Shown: positions 24,578-31,731 of the stretch, one piece after another | How positions within the stretch are numbered: the stretch's first letter is position 1 | Layout: each line of letters starts with the position of its first letter | Assembly: GCA_025146925.1 (NCBI GenBank) | Contig: CP102260.1 | Location: 635,001 to 699,000 of the forward strand | DNA from: [Bacteroides] pectinophilus | GTDB taxonomy: Bacteria; Bacillota; Clostridia; Lachnospirales; Lachnospiraceae | DNA: 64,000 nucleotides | Direction of reading: 5' to 3' | Position numbers and translations under genes: made by a program | Notes under the pieces: model-generated | What the model saw: the letters and a program-made list of their open reading frames with translations, nothing else | The model's database searches: none | What the model was told of the DNA's origin: nothing

Positions 24578-26137
24578 ATGAAAGAACATATTTATATAGC
24601 AATAGACCTGAAGTCATTCTATGCTTCGGTTGAATGCAGGGAGCGGGGGCTTGACCCTCTTACAACGAATCTTGTAGTTGCAGATGCATCAAGAACGGAG
24701 AAGACAATCTGTCTTGCCGTGTCACCATCTCTTAAGGCTTACGGGATTCCGGGAAGGGCGCGCCTTTTTGAGGTTGTACAGAAGGTGCGTGAGGTTAACG
24801 CTATGAGACGCACTGCCGCAGGAGGACACAGGCTGTCGGAGAGCTCAAGTGATGCAGCGGTAATTGCGGCTGACCCGGATGTGGCTGTCGGATATATAAC
24901 GGCACCTCCGAGAATGGCACTTTATATGGAATACAGCACACGCATTTATAATATTTATATGAAATACGTGGCACCTGAGGATGTTCATGTATATTCGATT
25001 GACGAGGTATTCATAGATGCATCGCCGTATCTCGGAACGTATGGGATAACTGCGCGTGAGCTTGCCTCCAAGATGATACGGGATGTGTATGAACAGACGG
25101 GAATTACGGCAACGGCAGGGATAGGTACGAATCTGTACCTGTGTAAGATCGCAATGGATATAGAAGCCAAGCATGCCAGACCGGATGAGCATGGAGTGAG
25201 GATTGCATTTCTGGATGAAAAGGCGTACAGAAAGAAGCTCTGGAATCACAGGCCTATTACGGATTTCTGGCGCGTAGGGCGCGGATATGCGAAGAAGCTT
25301 GAAGAAAAAGGCATCTGCACAATGGGAGATATCGCAAGATGTTCCGTTGGCAGGCCGGGAGATTTTTATAATGAAGAACTGCTTTACAAGATGTTTGGCG
25401 TGAATGCAGAGCTTCTCATTGACCACGCATGGGGATATGAACCGTGTACAATGGCTCAGATTAAGGCATACAGACCTGAGTCTAACAGCATAGGCTCGGG
25501 ACAGGTGCTGCACTGCCCGTATGACTACACCGGAACAAGGCTTGTGGTAAGGGAGATGGCAGATCAGCTTGCACTTGACCTCGCAGGCAAAGGGCTTGTG
25601 ACAGACCAGCTTGTCCTGACGATAGGATATGATATAGATAATCTCAGTAATGCTGATATCGCGCGCAATTATCATGGTGAGGTAACTGCTGACAGGTACG
25701 GAAGAAGGATTCCGAAGCCGGCGCACGGTACCGGTAATCTGCCTGTGTGTACATCCTCCTCAAGAATACTGATTGATTCTGCAACTAAGCTGTATGAGCG
25801 TATAACCAATCCCGGACTTCTTATAAGACGTATTAACATTACAGCTAACCATGTGGTGCCGCATTCGGCAGAACCGGGAATATCAGCTCATAACAATACA
25901 ACAGAAAAATATGAACAGCTAAGCCTTTTTGATACGCCGGGCTTTGACGGTTATGATGAGCGTAAGAAGCAGGAAGACAAGATGCAGGATATAATTGAAA
26001 AAGATGACCGCATGCAGCAGGCGGTTCTCGACATTAAGAAAAGATATGGCAGGAATGCGATTCTTAAGGGCATGAATTACGAGGAGGGAGCAACAACGAT
26101 TCAGCGTAATTCGCAGATTGGAGGTCACAGGGCATGA
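24578..26137 (+). CDS. Y-family translesion DNA polymerase (UmuC/UvrX type)
   Basis: The 519-residue protein starts MKEHIYIAIDLKSFYASVECRERG, with the first catalytic aspartate and the steric-gate region, and has the second catalytic block VYSIDEVFIDASPYLG near residue 140. Helix-hairpin-helix and little-finger regions follow. It inserts nucleotides opposite damaged bases. A C-terminal tail with LSLFDTP resembles a beta-clamp binding peptide (QLSLF at about 447). A YolD-like gene overlaps its end by 4 nt (ATGA), as in umuC/uvrX-yolD pairs of Firmicutes, and a LexA-box-like sequence lies upstream. Expression is probably damage-induced. Confidence 0.9.
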   Translation: MKEHIYIAIDLKSFYASVECRERGLDPLTTNLVVADASRTEKTICLAVSPSLKAYGIPGRARLFEVVQKVREVNAMRRTAAGGHRLSESSSDAAVIAADPDVAVGYITAPPRMALYMEYSTRIYNIYMKYVAPEDVHVYSIDEVFIDASPYLGTYGITARELASKMIRDVYEQTGITATAGIGTNLYLCKIAMDIEAKHARPDEHGVRIAFLDEKAYRKKLWNHRPITDFWRVGRGYAKKLEEKGICTMGDIARCSVGRPGDFYNEELLYKMFGVNAELLIDHAWGYEPCTMAQIKAYRPESNSIGSGQVLHCPYDYTGTRLVVREMADQLALDLAGKGLVTDQLVLTIGYDIDNLSNADIARNYHGEVTADRYGRRIPKPAHGTGNLPVCTSSSRILIDSATKLYERITNPGLLIRRINITANHVVPHSAEPGISAHNNTTEKYEQLSLFDTPGFDGYDERKKQEDKMQDIIEKDDRMQQAVLDIKKRYGRNAILKGMNYEEGATTIQRNSQIGGHRA

Positions 26138-26568
26138 GTGATAATTATAGTGATAATTATGATGACATAATAGACCTTCCGCATCACGTATCCATGACAC
26201 ATCCGCGTATGAGCAGTGACATGCGTGCAGCCCAGTTCTCACCGTTTGCCGCCCTGACCGGGTATGAGGAATGTCTTGAGGAGGCAGTAAGGCAGACATC
26301 ACATTGGATTGAGCTTGACGATAGTATTAAGGAGATAATCAACAGAGAGCTTAACCTGACTAAGGAAAGACTTTTGCAAAAAGCATCCGGTGTATCCGTT
26401 AAGCTCACGTATTTTGTGCCTGATTCACGCAAGGAGGGCGGCGAGTACAGGACGGTTGAGGGCAATGTAAAGAAGATTGACGAGTATAATGGTGTTATTG
26501 TGCTGGATGACGGGGAGGAGATTGAGATTGGGAGAGTGAGGGGGTATAGATTACAAAATTTACAGTGA
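26134..26568 (+). CDS. YolD-like partner of the Y-family polymerase
   Basis: The 144-residue protein has the YolD-like pattern: an N-terminal DLPHHVSMTHPRMSSDMRAAQFSPFAALTGYEE and a C-terminal small beta domain (NVKKIDEYNGVIVLDDGEEIEIGRVRGYRL). YolD proteins are encoded with UvrX-type polymerases and are thought to take the place of UmuD; the mechanism is not settled. Its start overlaps the polymerase stop by 4 nt, so translation is coupled. The stop codon abuts the RnlA-like fragment. Confidence 0.85.
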   Translation: MSDNYSDNYDDIIDLPHHVSMTHPRMSSDMRAAQFSPFAALTGYEECLEEAVRQTSHWIELDDSIKEIINRELNLTKERLLQKASGVSVKLTYFVPDSRKEGGEYRTVEGNVKKIDEYNGVIVLDDGEEIEIGRVRGYRLQNLQ

Positions 26569-26816
26569 GTATTAGAAAAAGACAGTGTATTACTCATATT
26601 GTGAGTATTCGGGCAGATAGATGTGGTACAGCGTCAGACAAACAAATAAAATATATTGAAAATTGTTATACATTTTTTAATATGAACAGAAATAAACTTT
26701 CACATTGGGATGATGCAACACAGCCGCTTGATACAACAAAGTTGCTTAGTGTTGAAGAAGCACATTCATTAATTAAAAGAACATTACAGCTCATAGATGA
26801 ATACTATCAGGACTGA
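26565..26816 (+). pseudogene. C-terminal remnant of an RnlA-like HEPN toxin
   Basis: The frame of 83 codons has no credible start near its 5' end. The last 60 codons (from about SDKQIKYIENCYTFFNMNRNKLSHWDD) look like the end of a HEPN RNase domain: RNKLSH fits the catalytic R-x4-H motif and SVEEAHSLIKRTLQLIDEYY is the closing helix. RnlA toxins are about 350 residues and end in such a domain, and the next gene matches the RnlB antitoxin. The N-terminal three quarters would have been lost at the junction with yolD. Internal ATG 26682 could give a 44-residue peptide. Confidence 0.5.
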
Positions 26817-26848
26817 AACTAATAAGACTGAGAAAGGAGAATCCATAC

Positions 26849-27214
26849 ATGAATGATTTTAATATTATAGATATTGAGAATGAAGAATTTAATATTCTGA
26901 TATTAATGATGACTTGTGATTCTCCATTTGATTATATTACAGAGATTGCAGAGCAGCTTAATAATAAGCAATTTAAAGGTTCGGTAATAATAGACGAGAT
27001 GCTTCATAGTGGTAATAGCGATGAGAGATTTATAACAGGTTATTTTGATGGAGTGGCATTTGATGAGAATAGCTTTAGATTCTTGACGGTCCCAGCCAGA
27101 AGTGATCTGCGTCAGCCTATGTGTACTTATCTTGCATCTGATTTGGATGTGCTTAATTACAGTATTTTGACAATTAGGCAGCAAAAGCTTATTTCAAAAG
27201 GATGTTATATATAA
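26849..27214 (+). CDS. RnlB-like antitoxin
   Basis: The 121-residue protein matches my memory of E. coli RnlB in pattern: a hydrophobic start NILILMMTCDSPFDYITEIAEQL, then FKGSVIIDEMLHSGNSDERFITGYFDG, where RnlB has a GEILFDLLCANG-like segment and NRF. RnlB restrains the HEPN endoribonuclease RnlA. A strong AAAGGAG site lies 10 nt before ATG 26849, so the gene appears functional although its toxin gene is reduced to a C-terminal fragment. An intrinsic terminator follows. Confidence 0.65.
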   Translation: MNDFNIIDIENEEFNILILMMTCDSPFDYITEIAEQLNNKQFKGSVIIDEMLHSGNSDERFITGYFDGVAFDENSFRFLTVPARSDLRQPMCTYLASDLDVLNYSILTIRQQKLISKGCYI

Positions 27215-27246
27215 TTGTTGAACAAAGAATTAAATATTTTTAAAGC

Positions 27247-27300
27247 AATACCGCATCTGGTACAGATATTAAGATATCGGCTAGGATGCGGTATTTTTTT
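27247..27300 (+). terminator. Terminator after the RnlB-like gene
   Basis: AATACCGCATC (27247-27257) pairs perfectly with GATGCGGTATT (27285-27295), followed by T; the loop contains a second small palindrome (GATATTAAGATATC). Confidence 0.85.
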
Positions 27301-27339
27301 GCATCCATGAAAATGCTTTTGTCCAGGAGTGTGATTTAA

Positions 27340-28083
27340 TATAATTATAAAATAATAAATATTTCGGAATCATATGATTATGTGAATAATGACGATAATG
27401 TATGTGACGGGCTTGATTCGCATGCAACATATGTTGGAAGCGTGATACTTGACTGTCTCGGCAATGCGTCCCAGAAAGCAGATTTAAGAATTGCAAAGGT
27501 TCTGGAAAACGGACGCGGCAGCAACTATGACGCATATACAGCAATTCTTGACCTTGCAGACAGGCATGTACAGCTTATAAACTGCTCTTGGGGAGGTAAG
27601 ACGGACAATAAGATGCTGGCATTTGCAATGAAATACGCAGCAGAGCACAATTCAATAGTTGTATGTTCAAGCGGTAATGACGGAGGTGCAGTTGCTTATC
27701 CTGCAAAATATTCCGATACGATTGCAGTAAGTGCATGTGACAGTGACGGTAAGATAGCAGATTTCAGTAATACAGGAAGTGAGATAACCTATTGTGCTCC
27801 GGGAGTTGATATAGTGGTTGATGGTGTTGAAAACAGCCGCCGGATTGTGTCCGGTACATCATTCTCAGCACCTGCAATAACTTCTATGAGTGCAATATCA
27901 ATTATGGATAATACGAAAATATATATAAGCTTTAATCATTCTGATTATAACGGATATAAATTCAACAGGTCGGAATTGCAGTCGGGAGATTATACCGTCT
28001 CAGTATTTGCAAGATATAATTCGGGAGAAGGCCCTGAGTCATCGGTTGGCTGGAGCAGCAGTACTACGTTTGTTATAAAGTAG
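27340..28083 (+). pseudogene. Truncated, internally deleted subtilase (S8 peptidase)
   Basis: The frame opens after a stop at 27337 and has protease-like sequence from its first codons without an ATG start. It contains the subtilisin histidine region (DGLDSHATYVGSVI), the oxyanion Asn (VVCSSGNDGG) and the serine (GTSFSAPAITSM), but the N-terminal part with the catalytic aspartate is missing. Right after the serine motif the sequence jumps to a short Fn3-like tail (GDYTVSVFARYNSGEGPESS), so the rest of the catalytic domain is also gone. It cannot make a normal protease. GTG 27382 is the first possible start. Confidence 0.75.
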
Positions 28084-28095
28084 ATAAAGCAGATA

Positions 28096-28119
28096 AAGGC
28101 TGCCTTGCGGGGCAGCCTT
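28096..28119. terminator. Hairpin between convergent subtilase remnant and sdpI
   Basis: AAGGCTGCC and GGCAGCCTT form a perfect 9-bp stem with a 6-nt loop. T-tracts are weak (TTTATCTGC on the minus side), but the position suits a bidirectional terminator. Confidence 0.5.
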
Positions 28120-28129
28120 ACACCAACGC

Positions 28130-28762
28130 CTACACACCTTTTCTGTACAGATAATAAGAATAAGCAAACGGTACAACGAGAAACAGAACAATCACGATTG
28201 CCGGAATATATGAAGTTTTTAAGAATGCATTTGCGATAAATGCAATTCCGCAGATTATAAGAAGCCATGAGCTCATGCGGTTGGTACGGTTCCAGTTCTC
28301 TTCGCTGTTAAGTGTCCAGCTTATTTTGACTCCGATGCTGTAGTTCTGCTTGACCTTATGCATGTAGTTACCGAGAACGATGAATATAATACCCAGCAGA
28401 ATATTAACAAAGAGGGTTATATCAATATCAATCCCAAGAGCAGTGCCGTAGATGACAATTGCTTCAACAATTGAAACTGCCGGTGTAATCCAGAGTATAA
28501 GGCACTGGATCCTGGGGCTGATATTCTGTCTTCGCGGGTCGGATGTTGTAACTGCGAAAACAAGCCACTGGATAGCAAGCATGAACAGAGGGATACCTAA
28601 TACCGCTGTTCCTTTGCTGCTCCAGCCGTTGACGTTATTGGCAGCATCAAAATGTGTCGGAATCATGTCAGGAAGACTGTTCCACATAACCAGCCCGAAT
28701 ATTACGGGAATGATAAGGATGATACTTGTAGATATCATAGTCCATTTATATTTTTTCAGCAT
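28130..28762 (-). CDS. SdpI-family immunity-like membrane protein
   Basis: The 210-residue protein has an N-terminal DUF1648 segment (PVIFGLVMWNSLPDMIPTHFDAANNVNGW) and later membrane helices with the SdpI signature GNYMHKVKQNYSIGVKISWTLNSEENWNRTNRMSSW. In Bacillus, SdpI protects against the SdpC cannibalism toxin and transmits its presence to the repressor SdpR. Here it follows an SdpR-like ArsR gene on the same strand, but no sdpC-like gene is visible. ATG 28762 follows GGAATGGAGATTAGT at the end of repeat R4. Confidence 0.85.
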   Translation of the reverse strand: MLKKYKWTMISTSIILIIPVIFGLVMWNSLPDMIPTHFDAANNVNGWSSKGTAVLGIPLFMLAIQWLVFAVTTSDPRRQNISPRIQCLILWITPAVSIVEAIVIYGTALGIDIDITLFVNILLGIIFIVLGNYMHKVKQNYSIGVKISWTLNSEENWNRTNRMSSWLLIICGIAFIANAFLKTSYIPAIVIVLFLVVPFAYSYYLYRKGV

Positions 28763-28916
28763 ACTAATCTCCATTCCGCAGGCACAAAGTGCCGGAGGAA
28801 TCGCGGGCCAAATGTCAGATTTGGCTCTGCGATAGATGCTATTTGTGGTGCCTGCGGCACAAATAGCTGTGTAAAAAATAAGATATCAATCTTATTTTTC
28901 ACACTAATCTCCATTC
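28763..28916 (-). repeat. Structured ribosome-site repeat, copy R4 (long form)
   Basis: Minus-strand order: GAATGGAGATTAGTGTG, stem GTGTGAAAAATAAG/CTTATTTTTTACAC, stem GCTATTTGTG/CACAAATAGC, stem GCCAAAT/ATTTGGC, stem ATTCC-GGCAC/GTGCC-GGAAT, then GGAATGGAGATTAGT and ATG 28762. Its left end lies inside the sdpR gene: the TAG of GGAGATTAG is the sdpR stop codon. It is close to identical to R3 and R5 in the second half. Confidence 0.8.
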
Positions 28917-29179
28917 ATATTTGTTGTTAAATTCCTGAGCCATAGCATAATCTCATCAACTACTGAGGTGTTAAGCTCGTAATAAACATAATTTTTGACT
29001 TTTGTTTCCCACACCAGATCAGCTTTTTTGAGGATGTTCAGGTGATATGAGATGGTTGCACCCGTCATGTCAAAGTGGCTTGCAATCTCTCCGGCAGACA
29101 GTCTGCCATTCTTTAGAAGCTGCAGGATATCGCGGCGTACAGGGTCGGACAAAGCCTTAAATGTATCGGCGAAAGCCAA
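28904..29179 (-). CDS. ArsR-family repressor, SdpR-like
   Basis: The protein of about 91 residues has a winged-helix ArsR domain: TFKALSDPVRRDILQLLKNGRLSAGEIASHFDMTGATISYHLNILKKADLV. It lacks the metal-binding cysteines of ArsR/SmtB and looks most like SdpR, the autorepressor of sdpRI. I chose TTG 29179 because AAGGGATG lies 7-8 nt upstream and the alternative ATG 29206 would lie within the first operator. Its stop codon is formed by the left end of repeat R4, and sdpI follows after the repeat. Confidence 0.8.
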   Translation of the reverse strand: MAFADTFKALSDPVRRDILQLLKNGRLSAGEIASHFDMTGATISYHLNILKKADLVWETKVKNYVYYELNTSVVDEIMLWLRNLTTNMNGD

Positions 29180-29204
29180 ATTATCACATCCCTTCACATT
29201 AAGC

Positions 29205-29280
29205 ATTTAGAAATATTTCTAAATAGATAATATTACACACCTGCTGCATAGTCAACAACTATTTAGAAAAATATCTAAAT
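29205..29280 (-). promoter_or_regulatory. sdpRI promoter bracketed by two operators
   Basis: Minus-strand TTGACT (29255-29250) and TATTAT (29232-29227) are 17 nt apart. A perfect 20-bp palindrome ATTTAGAAATATTTCTAAAT lies at 29205-29224, just downstream, and a near copy ATTTAGAAAAATATCTAAAT at 29261-29280, just upstream. This is the expected layout for tight autorepression by the ArsR/SdpR-like protein. Confidence 0.8.
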
Positions 29281-29400
29281 ATAGTAAAGGTGGGATTACT
29301 TGAAAAATCTGTCACTTGTAATGAATAATTTATTCATATATTATAATTAGTGTAATCGGTAATACATTAACAAAAGTTTAAGAAAGGTAACTGAACTTAT

Positions 29401-30246
29401 ATGAGAAAGACATATAGAAAAACGCAGATAATAACAGCGGCAATTCTCGCAGCGGCGCTCGCACTTACAGGCTGTGCCGGAAAGCAGCCTGATAGCAGAA
29501 GCACACAGGAAAATGGCACACAGCTTCAATCTCAGAATCAGCAGAATCCTGCTGCCGATACAGAAACTGATAATCCGGGAACAGATTCTGCCAAGCAGTC
29601 ACAGGCAGATTCTAAGACTGCGCCGGAATCAGCACCGGCACCGGATAAAGAGACATCAGCACCGGTAGAGCAGACACCAATATCAAAGCCATCTGCTCCG
29701 GTATCACAGCCGACACAGGAAGTTCAGGTTCCGGTTACAAATCCGGTTCCGTCTCCAACTACAGCACCAACTACAGCACCAACTACAGCACCAACTGTGG
29801 TACCAACACTGGCAACTGCGGATTCATCACAGGATATCGTATCACAGGCAAATGCTCTGTCAGCAGCCAATATTGCATATTACAGCGAGATACTTGAGCT
29901 GGTTAACAATATAAGGGCAGAGGCAGGCGTGTCACCGCTTACGCTTGATATGACACTTTGTCAGGCAGCAACGGTAAGAGCAATAGAGATGGATAACACA
30001 GGGGTATTTTCACATACAAGGCCTGACGGAACAGACTGCTGGTCTGTATTCAAATTATACGGAATTACCTATAGAACATGCGGAGAGAATATTGCAATGG
30101 GTCAGAGGACACCAGCACAGGTAGTTGAGAGCTGGCGCAATTCTCCGGGACATTACGCTAATATGGTCAAAGCGGGCTTTGGTAAGCTTGGTGTCGGCAT
30201 GAGCAACAGCAACAGAATCTATTGGGTGCAAATGTTTACCAACTGA
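29401..30246 (+). CDS. CAP/SCP-domain lipoprotein (YkwD-like)
   Basis: The 281-residue protein has a lipoprotein signal (AAALALTGC), a long Pro/Ser/Thr/Gln-rich linker (about 28-150) with a small in-frame repeat TTAPTTAPTTAP encoded by a 12-bp tandem unit near 29757-29794, and a C-terminal CAP domain: ELVNNIRAEAGVSPLTLDMTLCQAATVRA, FSHTRPDGTDCWS, CGENIAMGQRTPAQVVESWRNSPGHYANM. The linker would span the cell wall and present the domain outside. The function of bacterial CAP domains is unclear. ATG 29401 is preceded by AAAGG at some distance. Confidence 0.85.
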   Translation: MRKTYRKTQIITAAILAAALALTGCAGKQPDSRSTQENGTQLQSQNQQNPAADTETDNPGTDSAKQSQADSKTAPESAPAPDKETSAPVEQTPISKPSAPVSQPTQEVQVPVTNPVPSPTTAPTTAPTTAPTVVPTLATADSSQDIVSQANALSAANIAYYSEILELVNNIRAEAGVSPLTLDMTLCQAATVRAIEMDNTGVFSHTRPDGTDCWSVFKLYGITYRTCGENIAMGQRTPAQVVESWRNSPGHYANMVKAGFGKLGVGMSNSNRIYWVQMFTN

Positions 30247-30289
30247 TAAAAGAGTGGTAGAATATTCTGTATAAAATAAACCTGACAGA

Positions 30290-30440
30290 TTGGAGATAGT
30301 GTGAAAATACAGATTGGTATCTGATTTTTCACACAGCTATTTGTGCCGCAGGCGCCACAAATAGCATTTATCGCAGAGCCAAATCTGACATTTGACTCGC
30401 GATTCCTCCGGCACTTTGTGCCTGCGGAATGGAGATTAAT
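30290..30440 (+). repeat. Structured ribosome-site repeat, copy R5 (long form)
   Basis: It starts TTGGAGATAGTGTG and ends GGAATGGAGATTAAT before ATG 30441. The stems are GTGTGAAAATACAGAT/ATCTGATTTTTCACAC, GCTATTTGTG/CACAAATAGC, a damaged third stem (ATTTGACTCGCG where R3 has ATTTGGCCCGCG) and ATTCC-GGCAC/GTGCC-GGAAT. Confidence 0.8.
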
Positions 30441-30989
30441 ATGACAAAGGTTAATGCATTTTTACAGGATGGATTTGAGACAGTGGAAGCACTTGCAGTT
30501 GTTGATGTACTTCGCCGCGCAGGAATGAATGTTGAGACGATTTCGCTGATGGACGGGCTTGAGGTTAAGAGCGCGCAGAACATTATTGTTAAGGCAGATA
30601 AGGAATTTGCCGGATATGATTTTGCAGACACGGATGTATTCTTCCTTCCGGGCGGACCGGGTACGAAGAATTATGAGACAAAGCCTGAATTTATAGATGT
30701 AATTGCCAATGCTTACAAAGAGGGCAGGCTTATAACGGCAATATGTGCTGCACCAAGTGTACTTGGTAAGATGGGACTCCTTAAGGGACGCAGGGCAACA
30801 TGTTTTCCGGGATTTGAGAATGCTCTTGAGGGTGCACAGGTAACGGGCGGACGCGTAGAGACAGACTGCAATGTCATAACAAGCCGTGGTATGGGAACTT
30901 CAATAGACCTGGGACTTGAGATAATAAAAGTAATCGAAGGTGAAGAAAAGGCACAGAGCATAGCAAAGAGCACACAGTATCTTGATTAA
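30441..30989 (+). CDS. DJ-1/PfpI-family protein
   Basis: The 182-residue protein is a DJ-1/ThiJ glutamine-amidotransferase-like fold: VNAFLQDGFETVEALAVVDVLRRAG at the start, FFLPGGPGTKNYE, the nucleophile elbow ITAICAAPSVLGKMGLLKGRRATCFPG with its cysteine, and NVITSRGMGTSIDLGLEII near the end. Relatives act as protein deglycases or redox sensors; the actual role is unknown. ATG 30441 follows GGAATGGAGATTAAT. Its leader is repeat R5, and a terminator follows. Confidence 0.85.
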   Translation: MTKVNAFLQDGFETVEALAVVDVLRRAGMNVETISLMDGLEVKSAQNIIVKADKEFAGYDFADTDVFFLPGGPGTKNYETKPEFIDVIANAYKEGRLITAICAAPSVLGKMGLLKGRRATCFPGFENALEGAQVTGGRVETDCNVITSRGMGTSIDLGLEIIKVIEGEEKAQSIAKSTQYLD

Positions 30990-31015
30990 CATGAATCTTA
31001 TTGCAGATTCATATG

Positions 31016-31050
31016 ATACCTGCGGTATATTATACTGCAGGTATTTTTTA
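31016..31050 (+). terminator. Terminator after the DJ-1 gene
   Basis: ATACCTGC (31016-31023) pairs with GCAGGTAT (31037-31044), with an inner GTATA/TATAC, followed by TTTTTT. A smaller GAATC/GATTC hairpin precedes it. Confidence 0.85.
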
Positions 31051-31109
31051 ATTTGCAAAATGCTTATGAGCGAGAATTTTATACGAAATTATTCAAGGAA
31101 TGTTATATA

Positions 31110-31157
31110 AAAACGACAAAGCAACGCAGGTACGCTTGCGCTGCTTTGCCGTTTTTA
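31110..31157. terminator. Orphan terminator-like hairpin upstream of csoR
   Basis: AAAACGACAAAGCAACGCA pairs with TGCGCTGCTTTGCCGTTTT with single mismatches; T runs occur on both strands. No gene lies between it and the terminator at 31016-31050, and none on the minus strand to its right. Confidence 0.65.
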
Positions 31158-31216
31158 CACAACCGTGATTAAAATAGTACGTGAATAAATTACCTCCCAT
31201 AATCTAATTTTGCATA

Positions 31217-31246
31217 TTGACAATATACCCTGTGGGGGTATATATT
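31217..31246 (+). promoter_or_regulatory. CsoR-regulated promoter of csoR-copA
   Basis: TTGACA (31217-31222) and TATATT (31241-31246) are 18 nt apart. The spacer is filled by ATATACCCTGTGGGGGTATAT (31223-31243), the G-tract pseudo-palindrome typical of CsoR operators, so apo-repressor would block RNA polymerase until copper binds. Confidence 0.8.
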
Positions 31247-31374
31247 AAACGTGCAGGCAGCGCACTGATATAGTTGCAGCACAATGTAAGCGGTTTTGCA
31301 GGTTATATGGCATAGCTGCAGTTATTATAAATGACAAACAGACACAAACAGACTGTCGGGAATGGAGAGGTAGT

Positions 31375-31704
31375 ATGGATAATAATGGTTCAGAGGAGAA
31401 GTGCATGAAGGAATGCTGCTGTTGCGGGCGCAAGAAGGAACGCACGGCAGATGAGTATAAGAAGCTTATCAACAGGCTAAACAGAATTGAAGGCCAGATA
31501 AGAGGAATTAAGGGAATGATAGAAAAGGATGCATACTGTACGGACATTCTCGTACAGTCAGCGGCAGTAAGTGCTGCCATGAATGCATTTAACAGGGAAT
31601 TGCTTGCTAATCACATACGGACATGTGTGGCAGATGATATCAGAAAGGGTAATGACGAGGTTATAGATGACCTTGTTGCGACACTTCAGAAACTTATGAA
31701 GTAG
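31375..31704 (+). CDS. csoR: CsoR-type copper-sensing repressor
   Basis: The 109-residue all-helical protein has the CsoR/RcnR pattern LINRLNRIEGQIRGIKGMIEKDAYCTDILVQSAAV and the later NHIRTCV, giving the Cys-His-Cys set that binds Cu(I). A cysteine-rich N-terminus (CMKECCCCGRKK) is an extra feature that could also bind metal. It should repress the promoter at 31217-31246 and release it when copper rises. ATG 31375 follows GGAATGGAGAGGTAGT. copA starts 27 nt downstream. Confidence 0.9.
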   Translation: MDNNGSEEKCMKECCCCGRKKERTADEYKKLINRLNRIEGQIRGIKGMIEKDAYCTDILVQSAAVSAAMNAFNRELLANHIRTCVADDIRKGNDEVIDDLVATLQKLMK

Positions 31705-31731
31705 CGCCATACGGGACGGAGGTGGAATGAA

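Noticed and set aside
24845-25726. Long open frame (293 codons) antisense to umuC
   Set aside because: Shadow of the polymerase gene; Cys/His/Arg-rich composition, no ribosome site or recognisable domain.
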